This document shows positions 55,725 through 64,000 of a stretch of DNA of 64,000 nucleotides, piece after piece (the first letter of the stretch is position 1; every line of letters begins with the position of its first letter). The notes beneath the pieces are model-generated. The model saw only the letters and a program-made list of their open reading frames with translations. It did no database searches and was not told the origin of the DNA. Origin of the DNA: Clostridium folliculivorans (GTDB lineage: Bacteria; Bacillota; Clostridia; Clostridiales; Clostridiaceae); NCBI RefSeq assembly GCF_024341905.1, contig NZ_BQXY01000001.1:92928-156927 (forward strand), given 5' to 3'. The translations under genes were made by a program, and so were the position numbers.

Positions 55725-55755
55725 AAAAAGCAAGTCAATTAATGACTTGCTTTTT
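55725..55755 (+). terminator. Terminator of the atp operon
   Basis: AAAAAGCAAGTCA (55725-55737) and TGACTTGCTTTTT (55743-55755). Confidence 0.92.
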
Positions 55756-55824
55756 CTGTGTAAAAAAATAAGAGTTTTAAACTAATGGCACTTAGAGATT
55801 TAATTTAGTTTGTTAGTAGTTTAG

Positions 55825-55926
55825 ATTTATACTAAAAACATAACTCATTCCCTTAATAAATTTCCTAGTATAAATTCAGATTTATAGATGGACAAAAACG
55901 CTAAAAATATAATTTTAGCGTTTTTT
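55825..55926 (+). ncRNA. Structured stretch ending in a second terminator; possible small RNA
   Basis: ATTTATACTA (55825-55834) and TAGTATAAAT (55866-55875) form a 10-bp stem with a 31-base loop rich in CCC and CC runs, followed by AAAAACGCTAAAA/TTTTAGCGTTTTTT (55894-55926). The second hairpin has T-runs on both strands. It lies 100 bases behind the atpC terminator with no gene. The direction is ambiguous and no clean promoter was found, so the RNA is tentative. The rest of 55927-56227 is AT-rich and empty. Confidence 0.35.
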
Positions 55927-56227
55927 GTTTTCTAAAATTAAATAAATATTATTTTAATTTATATAATTTATGCTTAATTAACAAAAACTAAATACACAAA
56001 GAAATAGAAATTAATATTAATGACATTTAATGTAATATTCACACTTTTTACCAAAACAGATATATTAATAATATATCTATTAATATTCAAGTAGATTTAG
56101 GCTTGTAAAATATTATTTTCTATATTTTATTAAAGTTAAGTGAGTAGTTATACAAAGGGAAAAATGGAATTATATTGAATAAAAGCATTGAACTTGGACA
56201 ATAATCAAATAGAAAGGGCGGGATGAT

Positions 56228-56890
56228 ATGAGGATAAAGTATTCTTTATTGTCAACTATTCTATTGATGTTTTCTTTTGGTTTATTGTGTCAGAGCATAA
56301 ATGTTGATTATGATTCAATATCCAATAATATACTCAAAGAAAATTCAGCAAAAATTATCGAGTGTGGCGTAAAAGTACAGTATAAGTCAAAGAAAAGTTT
56401 TGATGATATCTACCAAAATATTTTCACCAATGTAAGTAGCTCATATGTTATTGTGTCTAAAGAGATTGAACCAAGCTACTTTGATATAACCTTCAAGAAA
56501 GATAAGATAGCTTATGAGATATTTGCGAGTGTTGAAAACAATATTACTATGGTTTCGGCGACATCTATAGCCACAGATAATAAAAATGAGACAGATGGTT
56601 TAAAGAAACAAATAGAAAAAGTACTATATGATGCCTCGATGGATGTACAATATTTTAGCTATGTTAAGGGCAAGATAATTACAGATAGCATTAAAAATAA
56701 CATAGAATTAACAGAAAGAGCCCTTGTTAAGTATGGTGGAGCTGCAGATGTAGATACTATTAAGCTAAATTCAGGTTTTACTGGTGTAGCAAGATTAAAA
56801 GACAACACAGCCGTAAACTATGCTATTAGTGAAAATGATAAAGGAACATACTTAATTATTGGTACACCAATAATTTTTATAACATACTAA
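56228..56890 (+). CDS. ywmB: YwmB-like protein (DUF1779, TATA-box-binding-like)
   Basis: 220 residues with an N-terminal signal or anchor helix (about 7-24). The rest is an alpha/beta domain of unknown function; the assignment to YwmB rests on similarity of length, signal peptide and especially its place directly before murA and spoIID after the atp operon, the same order as in B. subtilis. The start lies behind GGGCGGG. murA follows after 20 bases, so it is probably cotranscribed with it. Confidence 0.75.
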   Translation: MRIKYSLLSTILLMFSFGLLCQSINVDYDSISNNILKENSAKIIECGVKVQYKSKKSFDDIYQNIFTNVSSSYVIVSKEIEPSYFDITFKKDKIAYEIFASVENNITMVSATSIATDNKNETDGLKKQIEKVLYDASMDVQYFSYVKGKIITDSIKNNIELTERALVKYGGAADVDTIKLNSGFTGVARLKDNTAVNYAISENDKGTYLIIGTPIIFITY

Positions 56891-56910
56891 CAAGGTTAAT
56901 GGAGGATAAT

Positions 56911-58179
56911 ATGGATAAAATCAGAGTTAAGGGTGGGAATGAACTATCAGGTGAAATAAAAGTAAGTGCAGCAAAAAATTCTGTTCTTCCGATAATTGCA
57001 GCAAGTATATTAGGAAATGATAAAGTTAAAATAAATAATGCACCTATGCTTGAAGATGTTTATGTAATATGTAATGTGCTACAGGAACTTGGATGCAATA
57101 TATCTTTAGATAAAATAAACCAATCTATAACTGTTGATTCATGTAATATAAAGCCTATAAATGCTAATAATGACTTAGTTAAAAAAATGAGAGCTTCATT
57201 TCTTATTATGGGACCAATGCTATCTAGATTAGGGTATTGTAAACTTTCACTGCCTGGAGGCTGTAATATAGGAAGTAGACCTATAGATTTACATCTTAAA
57301 GGGTTTAAGGCTCTTGGTGCAGATATAGAAATTGGTCATGGATATGTTGAAGCTAGGGCTAAAAGGCTTATAGGAAATAGGATATATCTTGATTTTCCAT
57401 CAGTTGGTGCTACTGAAAACATAATTATGGCATCAGTTTTTGCAAAAGGAACTACAATAATTGAAAATGCAGCTGAAGAACCTGAAATTAAAGATTTAGC
57501 TGATTTTCTAAATTCAATGGGTGCTATGATTGACGGTGCTGGCAGAGGGAAAATAATAATTGAGGGTGTTGATAATCTTAGAGGAACTGAGCACACTCCA
57601 ATATATGATCGTATTGAAGCAGGAACTTACATGATTGCAGGTGCTATAACACATAGTAAAATAAAAGTAATAGGGACAAATGAAGAACATTTAAGACCAG
57701 TGATAGAAAAGCTTAAAGAAAGTGGAGTAAAGATTGAAATCTCAGAAGAAGAACAGAGTATAGTAGTTGATGGGAGAAATATAATAAAATCTGTAGATAT
57801 TAAAACCATGCCATATCCGGGATTTCCTACCGATATGCAAGCTCAAATGATGAGTCTATTAGCTTTGGCTAATGGAGTGAGCGTTATAACTGAAACTGTA
57901 TTTGAAAATAGATTTATGCACGTCTCTGAATTATCTAGAATGGGAGCAAATGTAAAAATAGATGGAAGAACTGCTCTCATAGAAGGTGTTCCTAAAATTA
58001 CTGGTTGTGAGGTTAAGGCAACTGATTTACGTGCTGGAGCAGCGTTAATAATAGCTGGATTAGCTGCAGAGGGTGAAACAGATATAACCGATATATATCA
58101 TATAGATAGAGGTTATGTTGAAATAGAAAAGAAATTAAGATCTATAGGAGCAGCAATAGAAAGATATTCTGCAGATTAA
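56911..58179 (+). CDS. murA: UDP-N-acetylglucosamine 1-carboxyvinyltransferase
   Basis: 422 residues, EPSP-synthase fold. The catalytic cysteine is Cys118 in LPGGCNIGSRPIDLH, which fosfomycin would alkylate; other conserved parts are KNSVLPIIAAS, FPSVGATENI and DLRAGAALIIAGLA. It adds enolpyruvate to UDP-GlcNAc, the first step of peptidoglycan synthesis. ATG at 56911 with GGAGGATAA upstream. The gene order ywmB-murA-spoIID-spoIIQ corresponds to the murAA locus of B. subtilis. Confidence 0.97.
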   Translation: MDKIRVKGGNELSGEIKVSAAKNSVLPIIAASILGNDKVKINNAPMLEDVYVICNVLQELGCNISLDKINQSITVDSCNIKPINANNDLVKKMRASFLIMGPMLSRLGYCKLSLPGGCNIGSRPIDLHLKGFKALGADIEIGHGYVEARAKRLIGNRIYLDFPSVGATENIIMASVFAKGTTIIENAAEEPEIKDLADFLNSMGAMIDGAGRGKIIIEGVDNLRGTEHTPIYDRIEAGTYMIAGAITHSKIKVIGTNEEHLRPVIEKLKESGVKIEISEEEQSIVVDGRNIIKSVDIKTMPYPGFPTDMQAQMMSLLALANGVSVITETVFENRFMHVSELSRMGANVKIDGRTALIEGVPKITGCEVKATDLRAGAALIIAGLAAEGETDITDIYHIDRGYVEIEKKLRSIGAAIERYSAD

Positions 58180-58232
58180 TATATTTTAGTTTTATTTAAT
58201 GAATTTAAATTGAATAATTAACCTATCAATTC

Positions 58233-58276
58233 AATAAAACTCAGATTGCTATTAAAGTAATCTGAGTTTTATTTTT
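58233..58276 (+). terminator. Terminator of murA
   Basis: AATAAAACTCAGATT (58233-58247) and AATCTGAGTTTTATT (58259-58273), then TTT. A stretch like the start of module A of the dispersed element (tttttagcgtatagaaaagt) begins in this T-run. Confidence 0.92.
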
Positions 58277-58377
58277 AGCGTATAGAAAAGTATTTTAATC
58301 ATGCAGATTATATATTTTAAGTTTTAATAAGTTATGTGAAAAATTAGCTTAAACAAATTTTATTAAAGACATAAAAA

Positions 58378-58407
58378 GTAATAATATGCTCCTCAAAGCA
58401 TATAAAT
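58378..58407 (+). promoter_or_regulatory. Candidate sigma-E promoter of spoIID
   Basis: GTAATAAT (58378-58385), 13-base spacer, CATATAAAT (58399-58407), about 85 bases before the start codon. spoIID is a sigma-E gene in B. subtilis. Confidence 0.4.
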
Positions 58408-58493
58408 TTAGTATAAGAAAAAATAAATATCTACAAAGGGCAAAAAAATAGGAGGCTGCGTTTTAACGCTAACATAAATTGTAGGAGGAGCTT

Positions 58494-59546
58494 ATGAGAG
58501 TTGGTAACGGAATAAATAAAAGATATTTATGGGGCTTTGGAATAGTCTTTTTTGTTTGTTTTTTTATACCTATTTTGATTTCCTTATTACAAGGGAGCAG
58601 TAGTAATTTTAATAAAAATATATCAAATATTAAAAACTTTATTTATGATAAGAATCAGATTAAAGATGGACGTACTCTAAGTGTTAATAAAATAAGGGTA
58701 TATAGAACTGATAGTAAGAAGATTGAAGAGATGGACCTAGAACAATATATATATGGGGTAGTTGCTGCTGAAATGCCTGTTAATTTTAATTTAGAAGCAT
58801 TAAAGGCTCAAGCGGTGGCTGCAAGAACTTTTGCTGTAACAAGAGTAATAAATAAGTGCTCTCAGGCAAATGGTGGTGATATATGTGATTCAACACATTG
58901 TCAAGTATATATAGATAAAAATAGTAAGATGAATCAATGGGATAAAGATAAAGCAGAGGCATATTGGAATAAAATTGTACAAGCAGTGGATAGTACCAAA
59001 GGACAAATTCTGTCTTATGGCGGTTACTTAGTGATGAATCCACAATATTTTGCTGTTAGTTCAGGCAAGACTGAAAGCTCAAAAGAGGTGTTCGGTAATG
59101 ATATACCTTATCTCGTTTCAGTTGATAGCCCAGGAGAAGATAAGGCTACAAAATATAAAAGTACGGTTTCTTTAACTTATGATAAGTTTATCAGTTTGAT
59201 CAATAGTAATTATAAAGATGCTGAACTTAGGAAAGCATCACTGAAATCACAAATAAAGATTCTTTCTAGAACAGAAGGAGGGGGAGTAAGTGAGATTTCA
59301 CTAGGAAAGGCTACTGTTAAAGGGACTGAGTTTAGAAAATTACTTTCATTAAATTCCACTAATTTTTCAATAGCTTACTCCAATGGAAAGATAGTGTTAA
59401 ATTGCATTGGATATGGACATGGAGTTGGACTTAGCCAATGGGGAGCAAACGCCATGGCAGGATCTGGAGATGATTACAAGAAGATATTAAAACACTATTA
59501 TACTGGGGTAGATATAAGTGGTATAGAAGAGGTTAAAGCAAAGTAG
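58494..59546 (+). CDS. spoIID: Stage II sporulation protein D (lytic transglycosylase)
   Basis: 350 residues with an N-terminal membrane helix (about 13-33). The conserved VAAEMPVNFNLEALKAQAVAA segment, split with ARTFAVTR behind it, includes the catalytic glutamate. GYGHGVGLSQWGANAMA is the C-terminal signature. SpoIID cleaves peptidoglycan to drive engulfment with SpoIIP and SpoIIM in the mother cell. AGGAGGAG ribosome site; candidate sigma-E promoter. spoIIQ follows after 420 bases. Confidence 0.96.
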   Translation: MRVGNGINKRYLWGFGIVFFVCFFIPILISLLQGSSSNFNKNISNIKNFIYDKNQIKDGRTLSVNKIRVYRTDSKKIEEMDLEQYIYGVVAAEMPVNFNLEALKAQAVAARTFAVTRVINKCSQANGGDICDSTHCQVYIDKNSKMNQWDKDKAEAYWNKIVQAVDSTKGQILSYGGYLVMNPQYFAVSSGKTESSKEVFGNDIPYLVSVDSPGEDKATKYKSTVSLTYDKFISLINSNYKDAELRKASLKSQIKILSRTEGGGVSEISLGKATVKGTEFRKLLSLNSTNFSIAYSNGKIVLNCIGYGHGVGLSQWGANAMAGSGDDYKKILKHYYTGVDISGIEEVKAK

Positions 59547-59667
59547 AGGAAATTTTAAATAAATATAAGACTCAATTAATTATGTTTGAGCCACCAATAA
59601 AAAATGTTATTAGAAATATTAGAGTAATAGAATTGGGCAATACTAAAAATATATGTATTGTTTGATT

Positions 59668-59834
59668 CTATTTTTTTTACTTCAAAGGAAATTGTAATAA
59701 ATTAAAATTTATAAGTAGCTGGATTTTAATATAAGAAAGAAATAATTATTACAAATAAGAGGAATATAAAAGAAGAATATATCGGCTACCAGATTTTTTT
59801 CATATACATTCGTTAAAGTAGATATGTAAAAAAC
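59668..59834 (+). repeat. Dispersed element, degenerate A-B copy between spoIID and spoIIQ
   Basis: Worn A (59668-59735: ttttttttacttcaaaggaa, aattgtaataaattaaaatt, aagtagctgg) and worn, 3'-truncated B (about 59781-59834: atcggctaccagattttttt, catatacattcg). The terminal hairpin of B is lost. The rest of 59547-59965 is AT-rich with no gene; GGAAAAAATG (59910-59919) could be the -10 of a sigma-F promoter for spoIIQ but has no good -35. Confidence 0.6.
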
Positions 59835-59965
59835 ACAAATATAAAACCAATTAATGATTTTTGCTGATATTTTGTAGAATTTTGTTGGAATTTATATGAA
59901 AAAAATATAGGAAAAAATGTATTTTTTAGTAATGGAAGGACAGACTAGTTAATGGAGGTGTTCAT

Positions 59966-60700
59966 ATGGACAAAAAAAATAACAAATTTATAAGCTTTTT
60001 TAAGAAGGAGGGTTTTTACGTAATTCTATTCGTGTGCTTATGTGTAGTAGCCACATTTGCAGCAATAACTGCAAGAAATAACTCTAAGAAAGCAGCAACA
60101 GAAGCAAATAAGAGTAATGTTGCTATGAACATAAATGAGTCAGATAAGTCTACTACTCAAATGCCAGATGCTGAACAAGTAAAAAAACCCGCAACTTCAA
60201 GTAATGCAACTGGAGTGACTGTTCCAAATACTAAGACTGTTACAAATACAGCAAAAGTAACTTTTAGTAATCCTGTTTCTGATGGAGCAGTATCTAGAGC
60301 ATTTTCAGATGGGTCAAAACCAATTGAAATCAAAGGTTTTAATGTTTGGACCACAGTGGTAAAAGGTATAGGTATTAATGCTAAGAAAGGTACTACTGTT
60401 ACTGCTGCAGCAGATGGAAAAGTTACTGAGGTAACAAATGGAGATGAATTTGTAGGAACTTATGTTGTTATTTCACATTCAAATGGAATGAAAACAATTT
60501 ATACAAATTTAGACCCTCAAGTTTCTGTTAAGAAAGATGAAGTGGTTAAAGCAAAACAAACAATTGGTAAAGTTGGTGACACAGCAAGAATGCTTAAGTT
60601 TGAGTCATATGCTGAACATTTAGGTTTTCAGATACTTGACTCAAAAGATCAACAAGTTGATCCAAGTAAGTATATAAAATTTAATACAGCAGCAAAGTAA
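59966..60700 (+). CDS. spoIIQ: Stage II sporulation protein Q (LytM-like domain, predicted inactive)
   Basis: 244 residues: an N-terminal membrane helix (about 16-34), a Ser/Thr/Asn-rich linker and a C-terminal M23/LytM-like domain. SpoIIQ is the forespore partner of SpoIIIAH in the channel between forespore and mother cell. The zinc-binding motif is broken: where active LytM enzymes have HxxxD this protein reads VVKGIGI, and the final HxH reads HLGF. Hence no endopeptidase activity is expected, as in B. subtilis and unlike C. difficile SpoIIQ, whose zinc site is intact. Position after spoIID supports the identification. Confidence 0.9.
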   Translation: MDKKNNKFISFFKKEGFYVILFVCLCVVATFAAITARNNSKKAATEANKSNVAMNINESDKSTTQMPDAEQVKKPATSSNATGVTVPNTKTVTNTAKVTFSNPVSDGAVSRAFSDGSKPIEIKGFNVWTTVVKGIGINAKKGTTVTAAADGKVTEVTNGDEFVGTYVVISHSNGMKTIYTNLDPQVSVKKDEVVKAKQTIGKVGDTARMLKFESYAEHLGFQILDSKDQQVDPSKYIKFNTAAK

Positions 60701-60709
60701 TAGTTTTTT

Positions 60710-60743
60710 ATTCAGTCATTTTCTAAATAGAAGATGACTGAAT
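60710..60743. terminator. Hairpin after spoIIQ
   Basis: ATTCAGTCATTTTCTA (60710-60725) and TAGAAGATGACTGAAT (60728-60743) are nearly perfect complements. No T-run on the plus strand, a T-run on the minus strand. Confidence 0.55.
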
Positions 60744-60754
60744 ACTTAGAAAAA

Positions 60755-60784
60755 GTAATTTAGTTAAAGGGTAGTGCATATTTA
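60755..60784 (+). promoter_or_regulatory. Candidate sigma-E promoter of spoIIID
   Basis: GTAATTTA (60755-60762), 14-base spacer, CATATTTA (60777-60784), about 30 bases before the start codon. Confidence 0.4.
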
Positions 60785-60813
60785 TTAATATAGCTAATTA
60801 AGGAGGTAGCATT

Positions 60814-61068
60814 TTGAAAGACTACATTGAGGAAAGAGTCTTAGAAGTTGCACAGTATATTATCGATTCAAAAGCTACAATTAGGAAAACAGCAAAAGTA
60901 TTCGGAGTGAGTAAAAGCACGATACACAAGGACATGACAGAGAGATTACCAAAGATTAATCCAGTAATTGCTCAAAAAGCAAAGATTATATTGGATTTGA
61001 ACAAAGCTGAGAGACACATAAGAGGAGGAAAGGCTACAAAATTAAAGTATAAAGCTATTGAAGGTTAA
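60814..61068 (+). CDS. spoIIID: Stage III sporulation protein D, DNA-binding regulator
   Basis: 84 residues. A helix-turn-helix is clear (ATIRKTAKVFGVSKSTIHKDM) with a basic C-terminal tail (KAERHIRGGKATKLKYKAIEG). SpoIIID represses and activates genes of the mother-cell sigma-E regulon. TTG start behind AAGGAGG. The gene is followed after 88 bases by mbl, exactly as in B. subtilis. Confidence 0.97.
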   Translation: MKDYIEERVLEVAQYIIDSKATIRKTAKVFGVSKSTIHKDMTERLPKINPVIAQKAKIILDLNKAERHIRGGKATKLKYKAIEG

Positions 61069-61156
61069 TCGCATTCCATGTATAATTTATATGATAAATT
61101 ATGTAAAAAATACTCAAATTATGTTTATATAAATAGAATTTTAGGAGTGAATTGGA

Positions 61157-62188
61157 ATGTGGTTTTTGGGAATGGGAACAGATATAGGAATTGATTTAGG
61201 TACGGCGACTGTGCTTGTTTATATAAAAGATAAAGGCGTCGTTTTAAAGGAACCATCTGTAGTTGCTATAGATAAAAACAGCAATAAAATATTAGCTGTT
61301 GGAGAAGAGGCAAGACAGATGATTGGAAGAACACCAGGGAATATTGTTGCAGTACGTCCACTTAGAGACGGTGTAATTTCAGATTATGATATGACTGAAA
61401 AAATGCTAACATATTTTATAAGAAAAGGGTGTGGAAAGAAAAGAGTATCGGCGCCTAAAGTCATGGTATGTGTTCCTTCTCAAGCTACTGAAGTAGAAAA
61501 AAGAGCCATAATTGATGCTTCAAAAAATTCAGGTGCTAGAACAGTCTATTTGATAGAAGAACCTCTGGCAGCTGCAGTAGGTGCTGGAATCGATATAAAC
61601 AAGCCAAGTGGTAATATGGTTGTTGATATTGGCGGAGGTACAACTGACATAGCCGTAATTTCATTAGGAGGTATTGTAGTAAGATCTTCTATAAAAATTG
61701 CTGGTGACAAATTTGATGAAGTAATTATTAAATATATAAGAAATAAATATAAACTTATGATTGGTGAAAGAACTGCAGAGAATTTGAAGATTAATATTGG
61801 ATCTGTATTTAAGGATTTAAGAAACCTTACTATGCCTGTAAAAGGAAGAAACCTAATAACTGGACTTCCAGATGTTGTAGATATAACTACAGAGGAAATA
61901 AGGATAGCTTTAAAAGAAACCGTAAGAATGATTCTAGAAGCAGTTCATTCTGTGTTAGAGAGAACACCACCTGAACTAGCAGCTGATATTATAGAACATG
62001 GAATATTAATGACCGGAGGCGGAGCATTATTACATGGACTTGATAAATACTTAGAGTCAGAGATAGGTGTTTCAGTAAGAGTAGCAGATGATGCAATTTC
62101 CTGTGTTGCAATGGGGACAGGCATTGCTTTAAAAAACTTTGAAAAATTAGAACTTAATAAGGATATGGAAGTTGAACTTGTTGAGTAG
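61157..62188 (+). CDS. mbl: MreB/Mbl-type actin-like cell-shape protein
   Basis: 343 residues. Phosphate loops GIDLGTATVLVYI and DIGGGTTDIAVISLGG, plus the adenosine loop MTGGGALLHGLD, mark it as a bacterial actin. It guides lateral cell-wall synthesis as short membrane-bound filaments. Position after spoIIID argues for the Mbl paralogue; an mreB in the mreBCD cluster would be elsewhere. The N-terminus MWFLGMG is slightly longer and hydrophobic, suiting membrane binding. Terminator behind it. Confidence 0.9.
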   Translation: MWFLGMGTDIGIDLGTATVLVYIKDKGVVLKEPSVVAIDKNSNKILAVGEEARQMIGRTPGNIVAVRPLRDGVISDYDMTEKMLTYFIRKGCGKKRVSAPKVMVCVPSQATEVEKRAIIDASKNSGARTVYLIEEPLAAAVGAGIDINKPSGNMVVDIGGGTTDIAVISLGGIVVRSSIKIAGDKFDEVIIKYIRNKYKLMIGERTAENLKINIGSVFKDLRNLTMPVKGRNLITGLPDVVDITTEEIRIALKETVRMILEAVHSVLERTPPELAADIIEHGILMTGGGALLHGLDKYLESEIGVSVRVADDAISCVAMGTGIALKNFEKLELNKDMEVELVE

Positions 62189-62189
62189 T

Positions 62190-62220
62190 AAAAGGGACAG
62201 AATATTATTCTGTCCCTTTT
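62190..62220 (+). terminator. Terminator of mbl
   Basis: AAAGGGACAGAATA and TATTCTGTCCCTTT, with TTTT at the end; the remnant of the dispersed element starts here. Confidence 0.92.
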
Positions 62221-62400
62221 ACTGTTTATGAAATTATAAAATTTTATGCTATCGTAACTTAGATATTTCAATAGACTTATTAGATTTTCATAATTAAACT
62301 AAAAGATAAAACTTATTCACCTGCCACAATTTCTTCACCACTATTAACAAAATTTATATGAGAAAAAAATCACTGAATAAAATAGCTTTGGCAACTTTTA
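62217..62400 (+). repeat. Dispersed element, degenerate A-B copy after mbl
   Basis: Worn A (62217-62300: ttttactgtttatgaaatta, taaaattttatgct, gatatttcaatag) and worn B (about 62314-62400: ttcacctgccacaatttctt, aatcactgaataaaatagct, ttggcaactttt). No gene in it. Confidence 0.6.
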
Positions 62401-62404
62401 CATC

Positions 62405-62935
62405 TTATTTCTGATAATTGCTTAAATAGTACGAATGCACTATTGAATTAACAATAACTTGTGCCATTTCCATTATTAAATTTAACCTTATAGAGCGACT
62501 GGTGAATATCTCAGAATTTTCACTAGAGTCAACGATACCAATTATTGAGGCGTCACCGACATCTGGGAGAGTCTTACCTACACCTTTACCAGGATGTATA
62601 GGGTAATCTCTTGTATGAATTTCACCAATTGAGTTTGAATCTCCTAAACATGCATCTATTCCTATTATACAAGCTTTAGGATGGCTTGAGTAAATTTCAG
62701 TAAGTTTTCTATCAAGATTTAATGCATGTATTGGTGACGCTATTGTGCCGTATATAGGAAGTGGAAAAAACTTTTCTTTTAGCATTGTACCAACTAGTGG
62801 GCCAAGGCAATCTCCTATGCATTTGTCAGTACCTATACAGACTATAACGGTGTTATCTTTAATATAGTTCTTTAAAAAGTAAGCTATCTCGTAGTAAGCA
62901 AGCGATGATTTATAATTAACTTTTATCTTATTCAC
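62405..62935 (-). CDS. yyaC: YyaC-family spore protein (DUF1256, GPR-like)
   Basis: 176 residues of the family related to the germination protease GPR: VIVCIGTDKCIGDCLGPLVG, ASPIHALNL and GIDACLGDSNSIGEI are typical, ending with VDSSENSE. It is found in spore formers and expressed in the forespore; the substrate is uncertain. GTG start at 62935 after GGGAGGTGGG. Divergent from the next gene. Its 3' end meets a remnant of the dispersed element. Confidence 0.9.
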   Translation of the reverse strand: MNKIKVNYKSSLAYYEIAYFLKNYIKDNTVIVCIGTDKCIGDCLGPLVGTMLKEKFFPLPIYGTIASPIHALNLDRKLTEIYSSHPKACIIGIDACLGDSNSIGEIHTRDYPIHPGKGVGKTLPDVGDASIIGIVDSSENSEIFTSRSIRLNLIMEMAQVIVNSIVHSYYLSNYQK

Positions 62936-63045
62936 TATCCCACCTCCCTCATAATAAATTTATATGAGTCAAATATATGAAATATTAAAAAAGAATAAAA
63001 TATTGATATACTGTCAATAGTTTTAATATCAGGAGGTGCTTAGAT

Positions 63046-63702
63046 ATGAATAAGAAACAAAAAATATATAGTTGGATAGTTGTTTTTATTACGCTTATTT
63101 CAGTTGAAGTAATGGTTGTAAACTATAAATATGATTATAAAAAATTACAAGTAAGTAGTAAACAAGACTTGACTAGCAAACAGAGCGGTATTAAGAAAGA
63201 AAAACAACCGACACAAAACAATCAAGCCAATAAGCAATCATCGGATAAATTAAATTCTCAGAGTGAAACTAAAATAAATACTAACATAGATAGTTCAGCA
63301 AAAATTGATGTGGACTTAAACAAACAAAATGTAAGTTCAAATGGTTCAGAATTAGAAAATAAGTATAATGATTATGTGAACAAAGAAGATAATTATGACA
63401 GTGGTATATTTGATGAGGAATCTGTTCCTACAGTCTCAATTTTCAAGATAGATAAGAATACAATAATAAATAGAATTGGTATGGCTGATAAAGCAAAGTT
63501 AATATATTTATCACGAAAGCTATCTATTACTGATTATGATAATATACAGGAAGATCTGAAGAGTAGTAATGAAATAGAGGCATCAAAAGATATATTTACA
63601 ATATTAAAGAAAAAGTTATCATATAGTGATTACGAAAAAGTGAAAAATATACTTAGCCCATATATAAATGTAGATTACATAGAGAATAGTATAGGAAATT
63701 AA
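63046..63702 (+). CDS. Secreted or membrane-anchored protein with low-complexity linker, unknown function
   Basis: 218 residues: an N-terminal helix (about 9-27), then about 85 residues rich in Lys, Gln, Asn and Ser (KQPTQNNQANKQSSD), then a helical C-terminal domain (about 130-218) that ends in FTILKKKLSYSDYEKVKNIL. No family recognised. AGGAGGTG ribosome site. Divergent from yyaC, so a sporulation link is possible but not shown. Confidence 0.75.
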   Translation: MNKKQKIYSWIVVFITLISVEVMVVNYKYDYKKLQVSSKQDLTSKQSGIKKEKQPTQNNQANKQSSDKLNSQSETKINTNIDSSAKIDVDLNKQNVSSNGSELENKYNDYVNKEDNYDSGIFDEESVPTVSIFKIDKNTIINRIGMADKAKLIYLSRKLSITDYDNIQEDLKSSNEIEASKDIFTILKKKLSYSDYEKVKNILSPYINVDYIENSIGN

Positions 63703-63854
63703 TTGAATAAGAATAAAAGATAAATGCATAAAGTATACTTTTTTAAATTATAAAAAATATATAGAATGATATAGTATTTAGTATTAATGAGGAGAAAATT
63801 GGAGATAGTAGAAAATAAAACGTCAATACGGGTAAATATGGCTTTAAATTGGGG

Positions 63855-63883
63855 TTGAAAATAATAAGATAACATTATATACT
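63855..63883 (+). promoter_or_regulatory. Promoter of the tRNA-Tyr transcription unit
   Basis: TTGAAA (63855-63860), 17-base spacer, TATACT (63878-63883), about 75 bases before the tRNA. The bases between 63703 and 63854 hold nothing I can name. Confidence 0.7.
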
Positions 63884-63958
63884 AATCCTTGTCGATTGGC
63901 ACCGACAAAACAAAACAGCAAAGATTAAACTTGTTAAAAGTTTAGTTAAGGCTTATAT

Positions 63959-64000
63959 GGAGGAGTTCCCGAGTGGCCAAAGGGGGCAGACTGTAAATCT
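63959..64000 (+). tRNA. tRNA-Tyr (GUA), 3' part cut off by the window end
   Basis: The acceptor arm start GGAGGAG, D-arm with GAGTGGCCAAAGGGGGC and anticodon arm CAGACTGTAAATCT (anticodon GTA) are those of a bacterial class II tRNA-Tyr. The variable arm, T-arm and 3' end lie outside the window. Confidence 0.92.

Noticed and set aside
63931..63959. TTGTTA-N17-TATATG just before the tRNA
   Set aside because: Its -10 box touches the first base of the tRNA, so transcription would start inside the gene; the promoter at 63855-63883 fits better.

Overview
The window is a low-GC, spore-former chromosome segment that looks like Clostridium sensu stricto. The evidence is a clostridial thiolase, sporulation and germination genes (a GerA-type receptor operon, an alpha/beta SASP, sipL, spoIIR, ywmB-murA-spoIID-spoIIQ-spoIIID-mbl, yyaC), a cyanophycin gene pair, and the atpIBEFHAGDC operon next to ywmB-murA-spoIID in the order known from Bacillus subtilis. 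I cannot name the species. No prophage, CRISPR array or complete mobile element was seen.

Layout. 1-1.5 kb: end of a thiamin-thiazole operon (thiH, ThiE/TenI-like). 1.9-5.3 kb: an IS1595-like transposase-derived protein lacking its catalytic residues, a LysR regulator and asd. 5.4-9.5 kb: a leftward germination receptor operon in the order A-C-D-B. 9.6-15.8 kb: an FtsX-type ABC exporter operon and a two-component system operon preceded by an unannotated 43-codon membrane peptide; the two operons share the same operator and promoter layout. 16-21.4 kb: accessory stretch with a flavodoxin-like protein, a YetF-like protein, a deletion scar joining two pseudogenes, a Gln-rich coiled-coil protein and an SASP. 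21.4-31.5 kb: veg, a predicted small RNA on the minus strand, sipL, cphB-cphA, ispE, spoIIR and a DUF1934 gene. 31.7-44.5 kb: housekeeping genes (pyrG, rho, glycolipid glucosyltransferase, rpmE, tdk, a DUF1385-PrmC fusion, prfA, sua5, ywlE, rpiB, upp). 44.8-48.2 kb: comEB, wecB, thlA. 49-55.7 kb: ATP synthase. 56.2-62.9 kb: cell-wall and engulfment genes. The window ends inside a tRNA-Tyr gene.

How they fit together. PrmC methylates the release factor encoded next to it. UMP and CTP salvage and synthesis genes (upp, pyrG, tdk, comEB) are scattered nearby. spoIIR carries a good sigma-F promoter, and spoIID, spoIIID and sipL have plausible sigma-E promoters. The main unexplained signals are (1) a dispersed, partly tandem intergenic element of about 188 bp that starts at terminator T-runs and ends in its own terminator, (2) the minus-strand small RNA between veg and sipL, (3) the paired operators of the ABC exporter and two-component operons, and (4) the catalytically dead transposase protein whose Shine-Dalgarno sequence can be sequestered in a hairpin.
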